A stretch of DNA of 64,000 nt from Chryseobacterium sp. ZHDP1 (GCF_018603435.1 NZ_CP075682.1:1240001-1304000), one strand, 5' to 3'; positions 7,865-18,019 are shown, numbered from the stretch's first letter. The notes: generated by a model from the sequence alone, not told the origin. Made by a program: numbers and translations.

Positions 7865-10528
7865 CTACTCAACTTCAATATTGTGTTTCAAAGGAAGATT
7901 TTTGGAAGAGTTTCCGACAAAGATTCTGTATGTTCCTTTTTCGACAATCCAGTTCATTTTTTCATCTAAAAACTGTAATTCTTTCGCCGGAACTGTAATT
8001 GAAATCTGTTTGGATTCTCCGGGTTTCAGATATACTTTCTGAAATCCTTTCAGTTCAATAATCGGTCTTGAAACCGAAGCCAGCAGATCTTTTACGTAGA
8101 GCTGAACCACTTCACTTCCTGCTTTTGAACCTGTATTTTTAACGGTTACTTTTGCTGTAATGACATCATTTTTAGAATATTTTGTTTTATTTAATTGTAA
8201 ATCTGAGATTTCAAAAGTGGTATAGCTTAATCCGAAACCGAAAGGATATAAAGGTTCGCCACTCAGATCATAATAGTCGTTTCCGCGTCCTGTAGGATGA
8301 TGATTGTAGGTTAAAGGCAGCTGCCCTTCCTCAACAGGGAATGTTATCGGCAGTTTTCCTGAAGGATTTTCTTCTCCGAAAAGCACTTTTGCCACTGCGT
8401 TTCCGCCTTCTTCTCCGGGATACCAGACATCCAGAATCGCTCCGACTTTCTCTTTCCAACCTATTGTTTTTATGGCAGAACCACCAATCAAAACAACCGT
8501 TGTCGGTTTATTTAATTTTGATAATTCATGGATGAATTTTTCCTGATTTCCAGAAAGACTCAACGAAGAGCGGTCCTGAAATTCCCCTTCATGAATTCCG
8601 GCTGTCACGATAATGTAATCTGCATTCTGAGCCTGTTTCAAAGCATCATTAAAATCTTTTTGATAGTCATATAAGCCATAGTTCCAGATCAGTTCAATGT
8701 TCGCTTCTCCCCTGTTTTCGTGAAATTCAACCACAATATCATATTTCTGACCTTTATTAAATTCTACCTCAACCGTTTTTGTTGAATAGCTCAGCTTTTC
8801 CCAATGGTCAATTAACAATGAACCGTTTAAAATCAATCTGAAACCATCATTTCCTCTTAAACCTAACTGATATTTTCCCGATTTTGGAGCTTCCAGTTTT
8901 CCTTTCCAGCGAACACTGTAGTTATCTGGCTGCAATTTTTCAGGATTAGGCGAATACAAAGTCCACTTGAAATTCAGTTGTTCGTCCTGTTTTTCAAAAG
9001 CGGGATCTCCATTTAATTCAGAATTTGAAAAATAACTTCCCTTCAACCCTTTTTGATTTTCAGAAGACAAAACTTCAGCAGGAACGGTCATAAAATCCTT
9101 TACATTCCAGTCGATTCCCTTTGAATAAGCGATTTCGATATTTTTATTTTTGGCAAAATTTTTAATGCCGTCCAAAATGCTGACCTTTTTATTTCCCGGC
9201 CCCGAATAACCACCCAATCTTGCATCAACAGCATCTGTTCCGACAACTAAAATCTTTTTATATTTTTCTGAAATCGGAAGAGTATGATTATTATTCTGAA
9301 GCAACACAAAAGATTCTGCCGCAGCTTTTTCCGCCAATGTTTTGTGATTGATTTTTTTTAATTCTGCAATGTCTTTGTTGGAAACGTAAGGATTTTCAAA
9401 CAAACCGAGTTCAAATTTTGCCCTCAAAACTCTCGCGACTGCATCATCAATTCTTTCCTGAGAAATTCTTCCATCCAAAAACGGAGGAATAAAAAGTTTG
9501 TAATGTTGATATTCTGTCTGAAAAATCACATCAAGCCCCGCATTGATTGCCTGTGCAGAGGCATCATCGTAATCTTTTGCCGTAAAATGTAACACATTGG
9601 CTCCTCCGACTGCACTTGCATCGCTGATGACAAATCCTTTAAAATTCCAGTCTTTTTTTAATTTCTCTGTTAACAGCCAATGATTTGCCGTTGAAGGTCT
9701 TCCGTCAAGCAAATTGTAGGAAGTCATTACCGAACGGCTTTTTCCCTGTTGGAAAGCTTTCTGAAAAGGAATCAAATGGGTTTCCTCCAAATATCTTCTG
9801 CTCCAGTGAATCGGATAAGAATCTCTTCCGCCTTCTCCAACGTTGGCTAAAAAGTGTTTCGGAGTGGTAATAATTCCCTGATTTTCAAAAGAACTGACGA
9901 AATTTACCCCCATTACGGAAGTCAGAAACGGATCTTCCCCGTATGTTTCTTCCGTTCTCCCCCATCGTACATCGCTTGCTAAATTGACAACCGGCGTTAA
10001 AATCTGACGGATTCCTCTCAGTTTAGATTCTTTTGCAATAGCCCTTGAAACTTGTTTCATCAATTCAGGATTGAAAGTTGCGGATAAACCAATTGCCTGT
10101 GGAAAAGCAGTTGCACCTTCACGCATTAATCCATGCAAAGCCTCATCAAAAGGAATAATCGGAATTCCCAATCTTGATTCTTCCACAAAATATTTCTGAA
10201 TGGCGTTGATTTTTTTTGCGAGTCTTTCTGCATCTTCATTGGCGTTGTATTTCAGCATTTGTCCTGCAACTCCGCCTCCCTGATTTCCTGCGCTCACCTG
10301 CAAACCGAAAATTCCGTATGAATACTGACCTTTCGGAACGTTATCTAGATCTCCGGGAATCATAAAGCACTGCCAGAATTTTTCTTCGGGCGTCATGCGT
10401 TTCAATAAATCCTGAACTCTGGCTTCAACAGGCTGTTTGGGGTCTTTGTAAAGTGTTTTTTGAGCTGAGATGAATACCGTGCTCAACAATGAAATTCCTA
10501 TAATTTTAAATCGAAGTTTTAAAGACAT
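7865..10528 (-). CDS. glycoside hydrolase family 3 beta-glycosidase with PA14 insert
   Basis: An 887-residue exported enzyme that probably removes terminal beta-linked glucose, xylose or related sugars from oligosaccharides in the periplasm. The signal peptide covers about residues 1-22. The GH3 N-terminal barrel carries K-H-F-L-A-N near 230 and the nucleophile Asp in V-I-S-D-A-S near residue 302. The GH3 C-terminal sandwich is split by a PA14-type carbohydrate-binding insert at roughly residues 490-620 (start G-S-Y-F-S-N, with W-K-G-K and N-D-G-F-R-L). A fibronectin-III-like domain ends the protein. A GH29 fucosidase gene lies 260 bases upstream on the same strand, suggesting joint use on fucosylated glycans. 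BglX-type naming is possible, but substrate is not determined. Confidence 0.9.
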   Translation of the reverse strand: MSLKLRFKIIGISLLSTVFISAQKTLYKDPKQPVEARVQDLLKRMTPEEKFWQCFMIPGDLDNVPKGQYSYGIFGLQVSAGNQGGGVAGQMLKYNANEDAERLAKKINAIQKYFVEESRLGIPIIPFDEALHGLMREGATAFPQAIGLSATFNPELMKQVSRAIAKESKLRGIRQILTPVVNLASDVRWGRTEETYGEDPFLTSVMGVNFVSSFENQGIITTPKHFLANVGEGGRDSYPIHWSRRYLEETHLIPFQKAFQQGKSRSVMTSYNLLDGRPSTANHWLLTEKLKKDWNFKGFVISDASAVGGANVLHFTAKDYDDASAQAINAGLDVIFQTEYQHYKLFIPPFLDGRISQERIDDAVARVLRAKFELGLFENPYVSNKDIAELKKINHKTLAEKAAAESFVLLQNNNHTLPISEKYKKILVVGTDAVDARLGGYSGPGNKKVSILDGIKNFAKNKNIEIAYSKGIDWNVKDFMTVPAEVLSSENQKGLKGSYFSNSELNGDPAFEKQDEQLNFKWTLYSPNPEKLQPDNYSVRWKGKLEAPKSGKYQLGLRGNDGFRLILNGSLLIDHWEKLSYSTKTVEVEFNKGQKYDIVVEFHENRGEANIELIWNYGLYDYQKDFNDALKQAQNADYIIVTAGIHEGEFQDRSSLSLSGNQEKFIHELSKLNKPTTVVLIGGSAIKTIGWKEKVGAILDVWYPGEEGGNAVAKVLFGEENPSGKLPITFPVEEGQLPLTYNHHPTGRGNDYYDLSGEPLYPFGFGLSYTTFEISDLQLNKTKYSKNDVITAKVTVKNTGSKAGSEVVQLYVKDLLASVSRPIIELKGFQKVYLKPGESKQISITVPAKELQFLDEKMNWIVEKGTYRIFVGNSSKNLPLKHNIEVE

Positions 10529-10704
10529 CGCAAAATAATTTTGTTTTAAATATTTTCTTTTTTCCTTGATGAAAAAAGAAACAAAAAATCAAGACATGGA
10601 ACTCTCCGCTAAAAAAAAAATCTGCTCTCTAAAAATTCTAAAACCCGCGCGAATTCAATGTTGGTTTTTCAGTTCAATAATTGTGTCGCGCTCAAACAGT
10701 AGAA

Positions 10705-10739
10705 TTTTCTTAACGTTCACAGACTTTATTTTCTTAACG
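10705..10739. repeat. two direct copies of TTTTCTTAACG, 24 bp apart
   Basis: Exact 11-base words at 10705-10715 and 10729-10739 inside the 260-base gap between the two glycosidase genes. The gap is otherwise without a coding frame. It may be a remnant of an intergenic repeat or paired binding sites. No further support. Confidence 0.4.
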
Positions 10740-10788
10740 CTTCGATTTCCTAGGTCGTTTTTTGATATATAGCAGTCCTCAATCTGAA

Positions 10789-12231
10789 CTATCGTGTAAT
10801 CTGGATTACGGTTGAATATTTTAATTGATTTCTTTCTTTGGGTAAATTGATTTCAATTGAATTTCCAGATTGTTTCCACTGAATTTTATGGGATAAACCT
10901 AAAATTTTCAATGATTTTAGTTTAAAATTTTCCGGAATTGCAAAATTTAACGTAGAAGGAGCGAGATAATTTACTTTTTCATCCAGATGAAAAATATTCA
11001 CTGTTTTTCCGTCTTTGCTTTTGGTGTAGTAAAAATTTCCGTCATGATAAGGGGCAATACTTCTTGTTGCAAAAACAGCCAACTGATTTTTATCCATCCA
11101 ACTTGAAATTTCTTTCAGTCTTTCGTAAACAATGGAATCGTAGTCTCCATTGGGTCCGGGAGCAATATTCATGAGGTAATTTCCGCCTCTTGAGATGATT
11201 TTAATTAACGTTTCGATAATTTTCTGAGAGGATTTATAATTGTCATTGGGAACATAGGAAAAGGAATCCCCCATTGTGATGCAGCTTTCCCAGGGAATGG
11301 AAAGTGGTTTTTCGGGAACCGCCTGTTCCGGTGTTACGTAATTTTCCCATTTTCCGGGAACGGTACGGTCTACGACAATGATTCCGGGTTGGTTTTTACG
11401 CGCCATTGTTCCGATTTTATCCATATCGATGTCCTGTTCAACTTTGATGGTTCTCTGCCATTCTACATTAGGATCGATGGTATTAAAGGGACGAACCCAG
11501 CCTCCGTCTAACCAAAGAATGTCAATTTTGCCGTAATTGGAGGTGATTTCGTTGAGTTGGTTAAAGGTAAAGTTTTTAAAACTGTTCCATTTTTCCGGAT
11601 ATTTTTTAGGATCGTAGTTTACATTTCGGTCTTTTGGCGGAAAATACGACCACCAGTAATCGTCGGAATGCCAATCGGGTTTTGAAAAGTAAGCTCCGAT
11701 TTTAAACCCGCTATTTCGGAATGTATTGAAAATTTCTTTTGTTACGTCTGCTTTCGGATTTTTGGAAAAAGGCGTTTTGGAAGAAGTAATTTTGTAATCA
11801 GACTGTTGGGTATTAAACATTGCAAAACCGTCGTGGTGTTTTGTGGTAAAAACCACATATTTCATTCCTGCTTTTTTCGCTGCTTCTGCCCATTTCTGTG
11901 GATCGAACTGAACCGGATTGAAAGTAGTCTGAAGATTTTCATAGTTTTTTACGTATTCATAGTACGATTTTCCGTGTTCGGGTTTTCTTTGTGTCCATGA
12001 TTCGTCTTCGGGACAAAGGCTCCAGCTTTCGACAATTCCCCATTGACTGTAGGTTCCCCAATGCATGAAGAGTCCGAATTTTAAATCCTGCCAGTTTTCC
12101 AGATTTTGAACAACAAGCGGATCGGTAGGTTTCTGATAGCCTTCAGAAACATTGTGAGCCTGAGAAAAAAAAGCGGATGACGTAAGAAATGATGAAAGGA
12201 TTATGGCTTTTGCTTTTTGTCTGATGAACAT
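10789..12231 (-). CDS. alpha-L-fucosidase, glycoside hydrolase family 29
   Basis: Exported 480-residue enzyme expected to release alpha-L-fucose from glycan ends with retention of configuration. A signal peptide precedes A-H-N near residue 26. GH29 hallmarks include F-G-L-F-M-H-W-G near residue 53, T-T-K-H-H-D-G-F-A-M-F near 130, and the nucleophile Asp in L-W-L-D-G-G-W near residue 243. A short C-terminal beta domain follows. It lies upstream of the GH3 gene on the same strand. No SusC/SusD pair flanks them, so this is not a full polysaccharide utilisation locus. Confidence 0.93.
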   Translation of the reverse strand: MFIRQKAKAIILSSFLTSSAFFSQAHNVSEGYQKPTDPLVVQNLENWQDLKFGLFMHWGTYSQWGIVESWSLCPEDESWTQRKPEHGKSYYEYVKNYENLQTTFNPVQFDPQKWAEAAKKAGMKYVVFTTKHHDGFAMFNTQQSDYKITSSKTPFSKNPKADVTKEIFNTFRNSGFKIGAYFSKPDWHSDDYWWSYFPPKDRNVNYDPKKYPEKWNSFKNFTFNQLNEITSNYGKIDILWLDGGWVRPFNTIDPNVEWQRTIKVEQDIDMDKIGTMARKNQPGIIVVDRTVPGKWENYVTPEQAVPEKPLSIPWESCITMGDSFSYVPNDNYKSSQKIIETLIKIISRGGNYLMNIAPGPNGDYDSIVYERLKEISSWMDKNQLAVFATRSIAPYHDGNFYYTKSKDGKTVNIFHLDEKVNYLAPSTLNFAIPENFKLKSLKILGLSHKIQWKQSGNSIEINLPKERNQLKYSTVIQITR

Positions 12232-12417
12232 TGACGTTTAGTTTTTGCTAATTTAATATTTCACCGTAAATTTTTAACTACAAAAGGCATAAAAGATTAG
12301 AAACACATTAGAATTTAAGATTATTATCACATTTTCTATAGAAGAACACATTAGTTTTTGAAAATCAAATATTTTCTGTTGCATTGGTTTCTCATTCCTT
12401 TCATTTTTATTTTTACT

Positions 12418-13311
12418 TTAAACCAAATCGTTAAATGCAGATTCAATATTTGAATAAGTAAATTCAAACCCACTTTTGATTAATTTTTCAGGGTAGACAT
12501 TCCGACTTTTTAATAGTAATTCGGTTTCGGTGTTTAAGAATATTGATGCGATTTCCAGTTGCCAAACCGGAGCATTCAATCCAAATGGAATTTTCATTTG
12601 TTTTCTTAATTTTTTCATGAATTCTTCGTTGGATAACGGATTTGGAGCTGTAATATTGATAGTTCCTGAAATATTTTCATGTTCAATAATGAACGCTACT
12701 GCTCTGCAAAAATCTTCGATATGAATCCAGCTTACGTTTTGGTTTCCTCTTCCCTGTTTTCCGCCTAATCAGAATTTGGTGAGCATTTTCAGTTTTGGAA
12801 AAGCACCGCCGTTATTTCCTAAAACGATGGAAGTCCGTAACGCAACTTTTCGTAGATTTTCTGTTTCTGATTTAAAAAATTCATTTTCCCAGCTTTTACA
12901 GATGTTCATGGAAAAATCGTCACCGATGATTCCATTTTCTTCTGTGTTTAATTGCTTTTCTGAATGAACGTAAATGGTTGCGGAACTGGAATTGAGCCAG
13001 ATTTTGGGTTTATGGATACATTCGTCAATTGCCTGCCGAAGAACTTTAGTGCTTTCAATTCTTGAATTGTAAATTTCTTTTTTGTTGTTTTCCGTATATC
13101 TGCAATCGACGGATTTTCCGGCAAGATTGATCAGAACATCAGAATTTTCGAGTATTTTTTTCCATTCGCCCAAAGTTTTGGCATCCCAATACAATTCATT
13201 TTTCTGTTTTGGGTTTCGGGTTAAAATATATACTTCGTTTCTTTTTTCGGTAAAATATTTTTCGAGATTTTTGCCTAGAAAACCTGTTCCGGCAGCAATG
13301 ATTATTTTCAT
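12418..13311 (-). pseudogene. TIGR01777-family epimerase / SDR interrupted by an in-frame TGA
   Basis: An extended short-chain dehydrogenase-like protein (YfcH type) of 297 codons with one internal stop. The N-terminal NAD(P)-binding A-G-T-G-F-L-G is at residues 7-13, and N-L-A-G-K-S-V near 65. After K-M-L-T-K-F the frame hits TGA at 12769-12771, then continues L-G-G-K-Q-G-R-G-N-Q-N-V-S-W-I-H to the normal family C-terminus. The family motif here is G-L-G-G, so the TGA replaces a conserved Gly (GGA). A single G-to-T change is enough. No other lesion is visible, suggesting a very recent mutation or a read error. It lies 20 bases after the ABC-transporter gene. In Flavobacteriia such epimerases often sit near SRPBCC and DUF2071 genes like those at 18.7-20 kb. 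Confidence 0.85.
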
Positions 13312-13331
13312 CTGAATTCTATTGTGCGTAT

Positions 13332-14012
13332 TTATTTTTTGATAATTTCTCCGTCTTTCATCTCAATAATCCGGTCACTTTTGCGGGCAAAATCATCATC
13401 ATGAGTAACTGCAATAATCGTCTGACCGTAGGTTTTGGTAAGCTCCTGAAAAATATCAAAAACAATGTCTGTATTCTTGCTGTCGAGGTTTCCTGTCGGT
13501 TCGTCTCCCATGATAATCAACGGATCATTGATGAGTGCTCTGGCGATTGCAACACGTTGCTGCTGTCCTCCTGAAAGTTTGCTTGCCGGCTTCAGAGCCT
13601 GATCTTTCAGCCCCAGCATTTCCAGTTTCTCATAAGCTTTGTGTTCAATTTCTTTTTCGTTTAATCTTCCAAGTTTTAATGCAGGAATCATTACATTTTT
13701 CAGGCAAGAAAATTCAGGGAGTAAATAATGAAACTGAAAAACAAATCCTATTTTTTCGTTCCGCAGTTCTGCAAGCTTATCTTTGTTGAGACCTGTTGTA
13801 AGCTGATTATCAATATAAAGATTCCCTTTATAATCTGTATCCATCGTAGAAAGGATGTACAACAGGGTAGATTTCCCGCTTCCGGATTTCCCGATCATGG
13901 AAAGGAATTCCCCTTTTTGTACTTCAAATTCTATGTTTTTGAGTACCTGAAATTCAACAGGATCGTGAAAAAATTTATTTACCTTTTCTGTTTTTAAAAT
14001 TGTGGTCATCAT
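13332..14012 (-). CDS. ABC transporter ATPase (LolD/MacB type)
   Basis: A 226-residue nucleotide-binding subunit that powers the FtsX-type permease encoded directly before it. Walker [10 protein letters not shown] is near residue 42, Q-loop F-V-F-Q near 90, signature L-S-G-G-Q-Q-Q-R near 145, Walker [11 protein letters not shown] near 165 and H-loop H-D near 200. The start ATG immediately abuts the permease stop codon (14013). A second ATG follows at codon 2. It is the last gene of a six-gene operon. The epimerase pseudogene follows after 20 bases and may also be read from it. Confidence 0.93.
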   Translation of the reverse strand: MMTTILKTEKVNKFFHDPVEFQVLKNIEFEVQKGEFLSMIGKSGSGKSTLLYILSTMDTDYKGNLYIDNQLTTGLNKDKLAELRNEKIGFVFQFHYLLPEFSCLKNVMIPALKLGRLNEKEIEHKAYEKLEMLGLKDQALKPASKLSGGQQQRVAIARALINDPLIIMGDEPTGNLDSKNTDIVFDIFQELTKTYGQTIIAVTHDDDFARKSDRIIEMKDGEIIKK

Positions 14013-15236
14013 TTATTTTCTAAATATTTCTACCGGATCTATACCTGCTGCTTTTTTAGCAGGAATATATCCCGCAAAAAAAGTAATTCCCAAGCCAATT
14101 ACAATTCCCTGAATGTATTTTACGGGTTCATAGTCTATGGGAAAATAACCAATATCGCCGCCAAGATACACTCTTTTTAAAATGGTAATGAGAACAGTAG
14201 CTAAAATAATTCCTCCTATTACTCCCATGATTCCTATAGAAATTGCCTGCATCACAAAAATGCGGATCACATCTTTACCTTTGAAACCAATCGCTTTTAA
14301 GATCGCTATGTCATTAATTTTCTGTGATACCGTCATGTTCAGAATATTGTAAATTCCAAAACCTGCAACCAACAAAATGGTAAGTGAAACGAATGAGATA
14401 ATCAGTTTCCGCATTTTATTAGCTGCCATTAATGTCTGATTGGCTTCCTTCCATCCTTCGGCTTTATATCCTGTAATCTGCGTCAGTTTTTTTGCCATAT
14501 CTCCTGCAGTCTCCGGATCGGTAACATTTACATTAATATCGGTTATGTAGGAATTTCCTTCTTTTAGTAACTGCTGTGAGGAAGCGAGATTAATGTATGA
14601 TTTTGTTTTGTCTACCGCAGAATTGTTGGTTTTGAAAATCCCGATCAGTTTAAAGGTTCGGTTAACACCTCTTGAAGATGTTAAATTGATATTATCGCCT
14701 ACTTCAACATTCATTTTTTCTGCAATTCCGCTTCCGATAATAATTCCGTTGGGATTGGATTTTAAGAGATCATATTTTCCTTCTACCATAAACGATTTTA
14801 TATCGTACATAAGGTTGGCTTCATCGGGATTTATCCCCGCTGCAATACCCGAAATCTGAGATTTTCCGTTATTGTAAAAAACACTCGCATTTACCTGTGG
14901 AGCAGCAACGGTTACTTCTTTCTGCTTTAGAATGGTTGCTAAAATTAATTTCGGGTTGATGATCGTATTGTTATCGGGAACTACTTTCGGATTGATAATG
15001 ATGAAGTTTCCTGCCTTGTTTTCGGGTAAAACCCTGCTTATTTCATCATCTTTGTATACTCTGATGTGGGAAGTGTTTCGGAAAACGGAGGCGTTGGAAG
15101 TCCTGTCGAAACCTACCAGAAGACAGTTCATGAAAATATAGACAGACATTCCCAATAACACTCCCAAAACGGCAACTGCGGTAAGCTTTTTATTGGAAAA
15201 GATATAGGTTTTTGAAATAAGAGAATTGATGTTCAT
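14013..15236 (-). CDS. FtsX-like ABC transporter permease (DevC/MacB-like)
   Basis: A 407-residue inner-membrane protein with one N-terminal transmembrane helix (about 20-40), a large periplasmic domain, and three C-terminal helices (about 280-310, 330-355, 375-395) typical of the MacB/FtsX fold. It ends P-A-K-K-A-A-G-I-D-P-V-E-I, the usual FtsX tail. With the ATPase, adaptor and TolC encoded in the same operon it should form a trans-envelope efflux or secretion pump. Substrate unknown. Gap of 2 bases to the adaptor gene. Confidence 0.9.
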   Translation of the reverse strand: MNINSLISKTYIFSNKKLTAVAVLGVLLGMSVYIFMNCLLVGFDRTSNASVFRNTSHIRVYKDDEISRVLPENKAGNFIIINPKVVPDNNTIINPKLILATILKQKEVTVAAPQVNASVFYNNGKSQISGIAAGINPDEANLMYDIKSFMVEGKYDLLKSNPNGIIIGSGIAEKMNVEVGDNINLTSSRGVNRTFKLIGIFKTNNSAVDKTKSYINLASSQQLLKEGNSYITDINVNVTDPETAGDMAKKLTQITGYKAEGWKEANQTLMAANKMRKLIISFVSLTILLVAGFGIYNILNMTVSQKINDIAILKAIGFKGKDVIRIFVMQAISIGIMGVIGGIILATVLITILKRVYLGGDIGYFPIDYEPVKYIQGIVIGLGITFFAGYIPAKKAAGIDPVEIFRK

Positions 15237-15238
15237 AC

Positions 15239-16375
15239 TTATGGTTTTAGAGGAAGTAAAACATCATCTTTCGTAATTCCTGAAAGTACTTCTACATAAT
15301 CTGTGGAAACAATCCCTGATTTTATGATTACCGGCTGTTCTTTTCCTTTCACGTTTACTTTATTTCCATATCCCATCAGTTCTCTCGGGATGAGTAGTGC
15401 ATTTTTCTTTTCTCCCACCAAAACATTGGCTTCAAGCTGTGTTCCGAATAAAGATGCATTCAATGTATTATCAAAAGTAACTTTGCAGATAAACGACTGG
15501 GTCTGTTCGTTAAAAGCGGATAGAATCTCGGATATTTTTCCGTTGTATACTTTATTTTTGTCTGTATTTAGTTTTACGTAAACAGTCTGCCCGACTTTGA
15601 TTTTCCCGATGTTATTTTCGTCTACATTGAGTACGGCTTCCACCTTCTGATCATCGGCAATCGTGGCGATTATATCTCCTTTCCGCACATAATCTCCTTT
15701 CGACTTCAGCTTTTTAATTACTGTTCCGCTCACAGTTGCCGTGATGTGATTAAAACCCCGGACAATTCTGCTGTTTTCCGCCTGTCCTTTTGATGCAATT
15801 TTCTGAATTTCAGCCTGCTGCAATATCTGTAATTTCTGTTTTTTCAGCGCATTTAAGCTGGATAAGGAATTTTTTGCAGTAAGCTGCATGTTTTCATATT
15901 CTACCTTTGCCACGCTTTGGCTTTTGTAGAGTCTTTCGTAACGTTCTGCCTGAATTTTATCCTGAGTATATTTGTTTTCGGCAAACTGAATATTCTGTTC
16001 TAACTGCTGAATCTGAGGTGAATTTGGGGTAAGATTTTCATTGGAAATTGCCAGTTGTTCATTGGCGATTTCGGCATTCACTTCGCTTGATCTGTTATCA
16101 ATATCCGCTACATTTTTTCCTTTTGAAATTTTATCTCCTACTTCAAAATCTGCATTCAACAATATTCCATCGGATTGCGCGGTAAGATTGTAAGCGTTTT
16201 CCCATTCTAAATCTCCCGATGCAAAGACAAGCTCTTTTATATCCTGAACAACGGGTTTTACTTCTTCCTTTTTTGCGCAGGAAAATAAAAAAAGTATAAA
16301 AAAAAGAGCTAAAACTGATGTTTTCAGCCTGTATTTCTGATGGGATAATTCTGAATAATTTCTTTCTGTATTCAT
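15239..16375 (-). CDS. periplasmic adaptor (HlyD/membrane fusion) lipoprotein
   Basis: A 378-residue adaptor bridging the permease and the TolC-type channel. The N-terminus has a hydrophobic signal ending L-F-S-C-A-K, a lipobox-like Cys near residue 33. It has the two half-lipoyl segments around I-L-L-N-A-D-F-E-V-G-D and G-T-V-I-K-K-L-K-S-K-G-D. A Gln/Glu-rich coiled coil lies between them (about 100-200), followed by beta-barrel and membrane-proximal domains. The length is typical of DevB/MacA-type proteins. Position 3' of tolC and 5' of the permease fits a tripartite pump. Confidence 0.9.
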   Translation of the reverse strand: MNTERNYSELSHQKYRLKTSVLALFFILFLFSCAKKEEVKPVVQDIKELVFASGDLEWENAYNLTAQSDGILLNADFEVGDKISKGKNVADIDNRSSEVNAEIANEQLAISNENLTPNSPQIQQLEQNIQFAENKYTQDKIQAERYERLYKSQSVAKVEYENMQLTAKNSLSSLNALKKQKLQILQQAEIQKIASKGQAENSRIVRGFNHITATVSGTVIKKLKSKGDYVRKGDIIATIADDQKVEAVLNVDENNIGKIKVGQTVYVKLNTDKNKVYNGKISEILSAFNEQTQSFICKVTFDNTLNASLFGTQLEANVLVGEKKNALLIPRELMGYGNKVNVKGKEQPVIIKSGIVSTDYVEVLSGITKDDVLLPLKP

Positions 16376-16396
16376 TGGGTTGTCTTTTTGTGAACT

Positions 16397-17713
16397 TTAA
16401 AATCTATTGCTGATTTCTATTTTAGCTTTGGCAAAACCAATATTTGCCAGTGAATAAACAACATTAAGCCGGCTTGTTAACATATCATTCTGTGAAATGA
16501 GCAATTTATCCAAAGGCAGGATATTTTCTTTAAACTGATTGAAGTTTTTTTCATAGGTGTCTTTCTTCAGAGTGTAAATTTTTCTGAAATTTTCGTTTTG
16601 CAGAAGGGCTTTTTCATATTCCAGAATCATCTGCTTATTTTTGTTTTCGTTTTCTTTTTTGCTGAATTCCTGATTGTTTTTCGCGATTTCCAGTTGAATT
16701 TTCTTGGATTTCAGGTTAGAATACTTGGTAACGGTCGTAGGCAAATCGTAGGATAATTTTAACCCGATATAATTAAAATTGATCCAGTCGGAATTCTTAG
16801 AGAAAGCAAAATCATTGCTCAGATTCTGCCAGTTGAAAGATGAAATAAAACTAAGGACGGGATAATTCTGAAATTTTAATCCATTATATTCCTGTTCGGA
16901 TAATTCATATTGTAGTTTTGCATTTTCTGCCAAAAGACTGTTTTGTGTGGTTAGAGGCGAATTGCTGTTTTCGTAAGTCCACAAATCTTCAGAAAGTGTC
17001 GCGTTTATAGTATTTTCAAGAAATAAATTGAAGGTCTGAACCTGAATTTCTGTATTCAGCTCTATTTGCTGAAGCTTGTCCTGCAAGGAAATCAAATTGG
17101 TTTCAGCCTCATTTACCTCCTGTTTTCTTGCAATTCCTTCTGTGAATTTGTTCTGAATGATTCTGAGAATATCTTTGGCAATAATAATATTTTCTTCGAG
17201 TATTTTTTTCTGCTCATTAAAGGAAAGAATGTTAAAATATACCATATTGATCTGGTCATATACATTCTGTTCGTTAATTTTGTTCTGATTGTCAACCAGA
17301 AGCTGATTGGTTTTTGCCGATTTAATCTGGGCGTAATTTGCTAAATTAATGATATCAAATTGTGGCTGAATGCTGAAAGTAGATGCATATTGCTGACCAA
17401 TCGTTACTTCTTTAAAAGTTCCCTGCGGCTGCCCGAAAATCTGTCCCGGTAAAAAGCTGACCTGCTGGGTAATATTATCCAGTACCTGTGCAGATGCTGG
17501 AATTTTGGGATTCAGCAGATTTAATTTTGCGGTTTTTCTTGTTAAGTCTGCTAATCGGGTCTGCCATTCGGCATTTTTAAACTGATGATTTGTGGCTTTG
17601 GCATATTCCAGAACTTCTTTAAAAGAGGTGAATTCTCTTTTTTCCTGTCCATTTATAACGCTGAAAAAAATCAGGAAGACAAAGGATGTATATAAAAACT
17701 GAGACCTTTTCAT
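16397..17713 (-). CDS. TolC-family outer membrane efflux protein
   Basis: A 438-residue protein with a signal peptide (cleavage near V-I-N-G-Q). It shows the long alpha-helical, Asn/Gln/Lys-rich repeats of the TolC family in two halves. It provides the outer-membrane exit of the pump formed with the downstream adaptor, permease and ATPase. Gap of 21 bases to the adaptor gene and only 3 bases from the upstream cupin gene, so it is firmly within the operon. Confidence 0.9.
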   Translation of the reverse strand: MKRSQFLYTSFVFLIFFSVINGQEKREFTSFKEVLEYAKATNHQFKNAEWQTRLADLTRKTAKLNLLNPKIPASAQVLDNITQQVSFLPGQIFGQPQGTFKEVTIGQQYASTFSIQPQFDIINLANYAQIKSAKTNQLLVDNQNKINEQNVYDQINMVYFNILSFNEQKKILEENIIIAKDILRIIQNKFTEGIARKQEVNEAETNLISLQDKLQQIELNTEIQVQTFNLFLENTINATLSEDLWTYENSNSPLTTQNSLLAENAKLQYELSEQEYNGLKFQNYPVLSFISSFNWQNLSNDFAFSKNSDWINFNYIGLKLSYDLPTTVTKYSNLKSKKIQLEIAKNNQEFSKKENENKNKQMILEYEKALLQNENFRKIYTLKKDTYEKNFNQFKENILPLDKLLISQNDMLTSRLNVVYSLANIGFAKAKIEISNRF

Positions 17714-17716
17714 AGG

Positions 17717-18004
17717 TTATTTTATAAGAAGCAGATTACAGTTTTCGATACCATCCACCCAATGTTTTACATCTGGTTTTATTTCTGTAAAATCACCGGA
17801 AACCAGAGATATTTTGGTGTTGTTTTCATCTTCATAAACGGCTTCTCCGGATATACATAGAAGCATTGCAGGAACTTTTGTGATATGTTCTTTCAGCCTG
17901 TTGTTCTTCAGGATCTGCAAGGAAATAACTTTACCTTCGGAAGCAGAAAAGATTGTTTTAGCCTGTACTCCGGAACTGTCTTCATGTAATTTTTTCAGGT
18001 TCAT
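17717..18004 (-). CDS. small cupin-domain protein
   Basis: A 95-residue single-domain cupin: beta strands around V-I-S-L-Q-I-L, P-A-M-L-L-C-I-S-G-E-A-V-Y-E and D-F-T-E-I-K-P-D-V-K-H-W-V. Only some metal ligands (Glu, His) are present, so metal binding is uncertain. It sits between the TetR gene and tolC in the export operon and might sense or modify a small ligand of the pump. That role is inference from context only. Confidence 0.75.
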   Translation of the reverse strand: MNLKKLHEDSSGVQAKTIFSASEGKVISLQILKNNRLKEHITKVPAMLLCISGEAVYEDENNTKISLVSGDFTEIKPDVKHWVDGIENCNLLLIK

Positions 18005-18019
18005 TGTATTTTTTTTATT

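Noticed and set aside
7865..12231. Complete polysaccharide utilisation locus.
   Set aside because: No SusC/SusD pair or hybrid sensor adjoins the two glycosidases.
12418..13311. Reassignment of UGA to glycine, as in some candidate phyla.
   Set aside because: Other genes in the window end naturally in TGA (20874, 40971, 63844) at family-typical ends, so the standard code fits.
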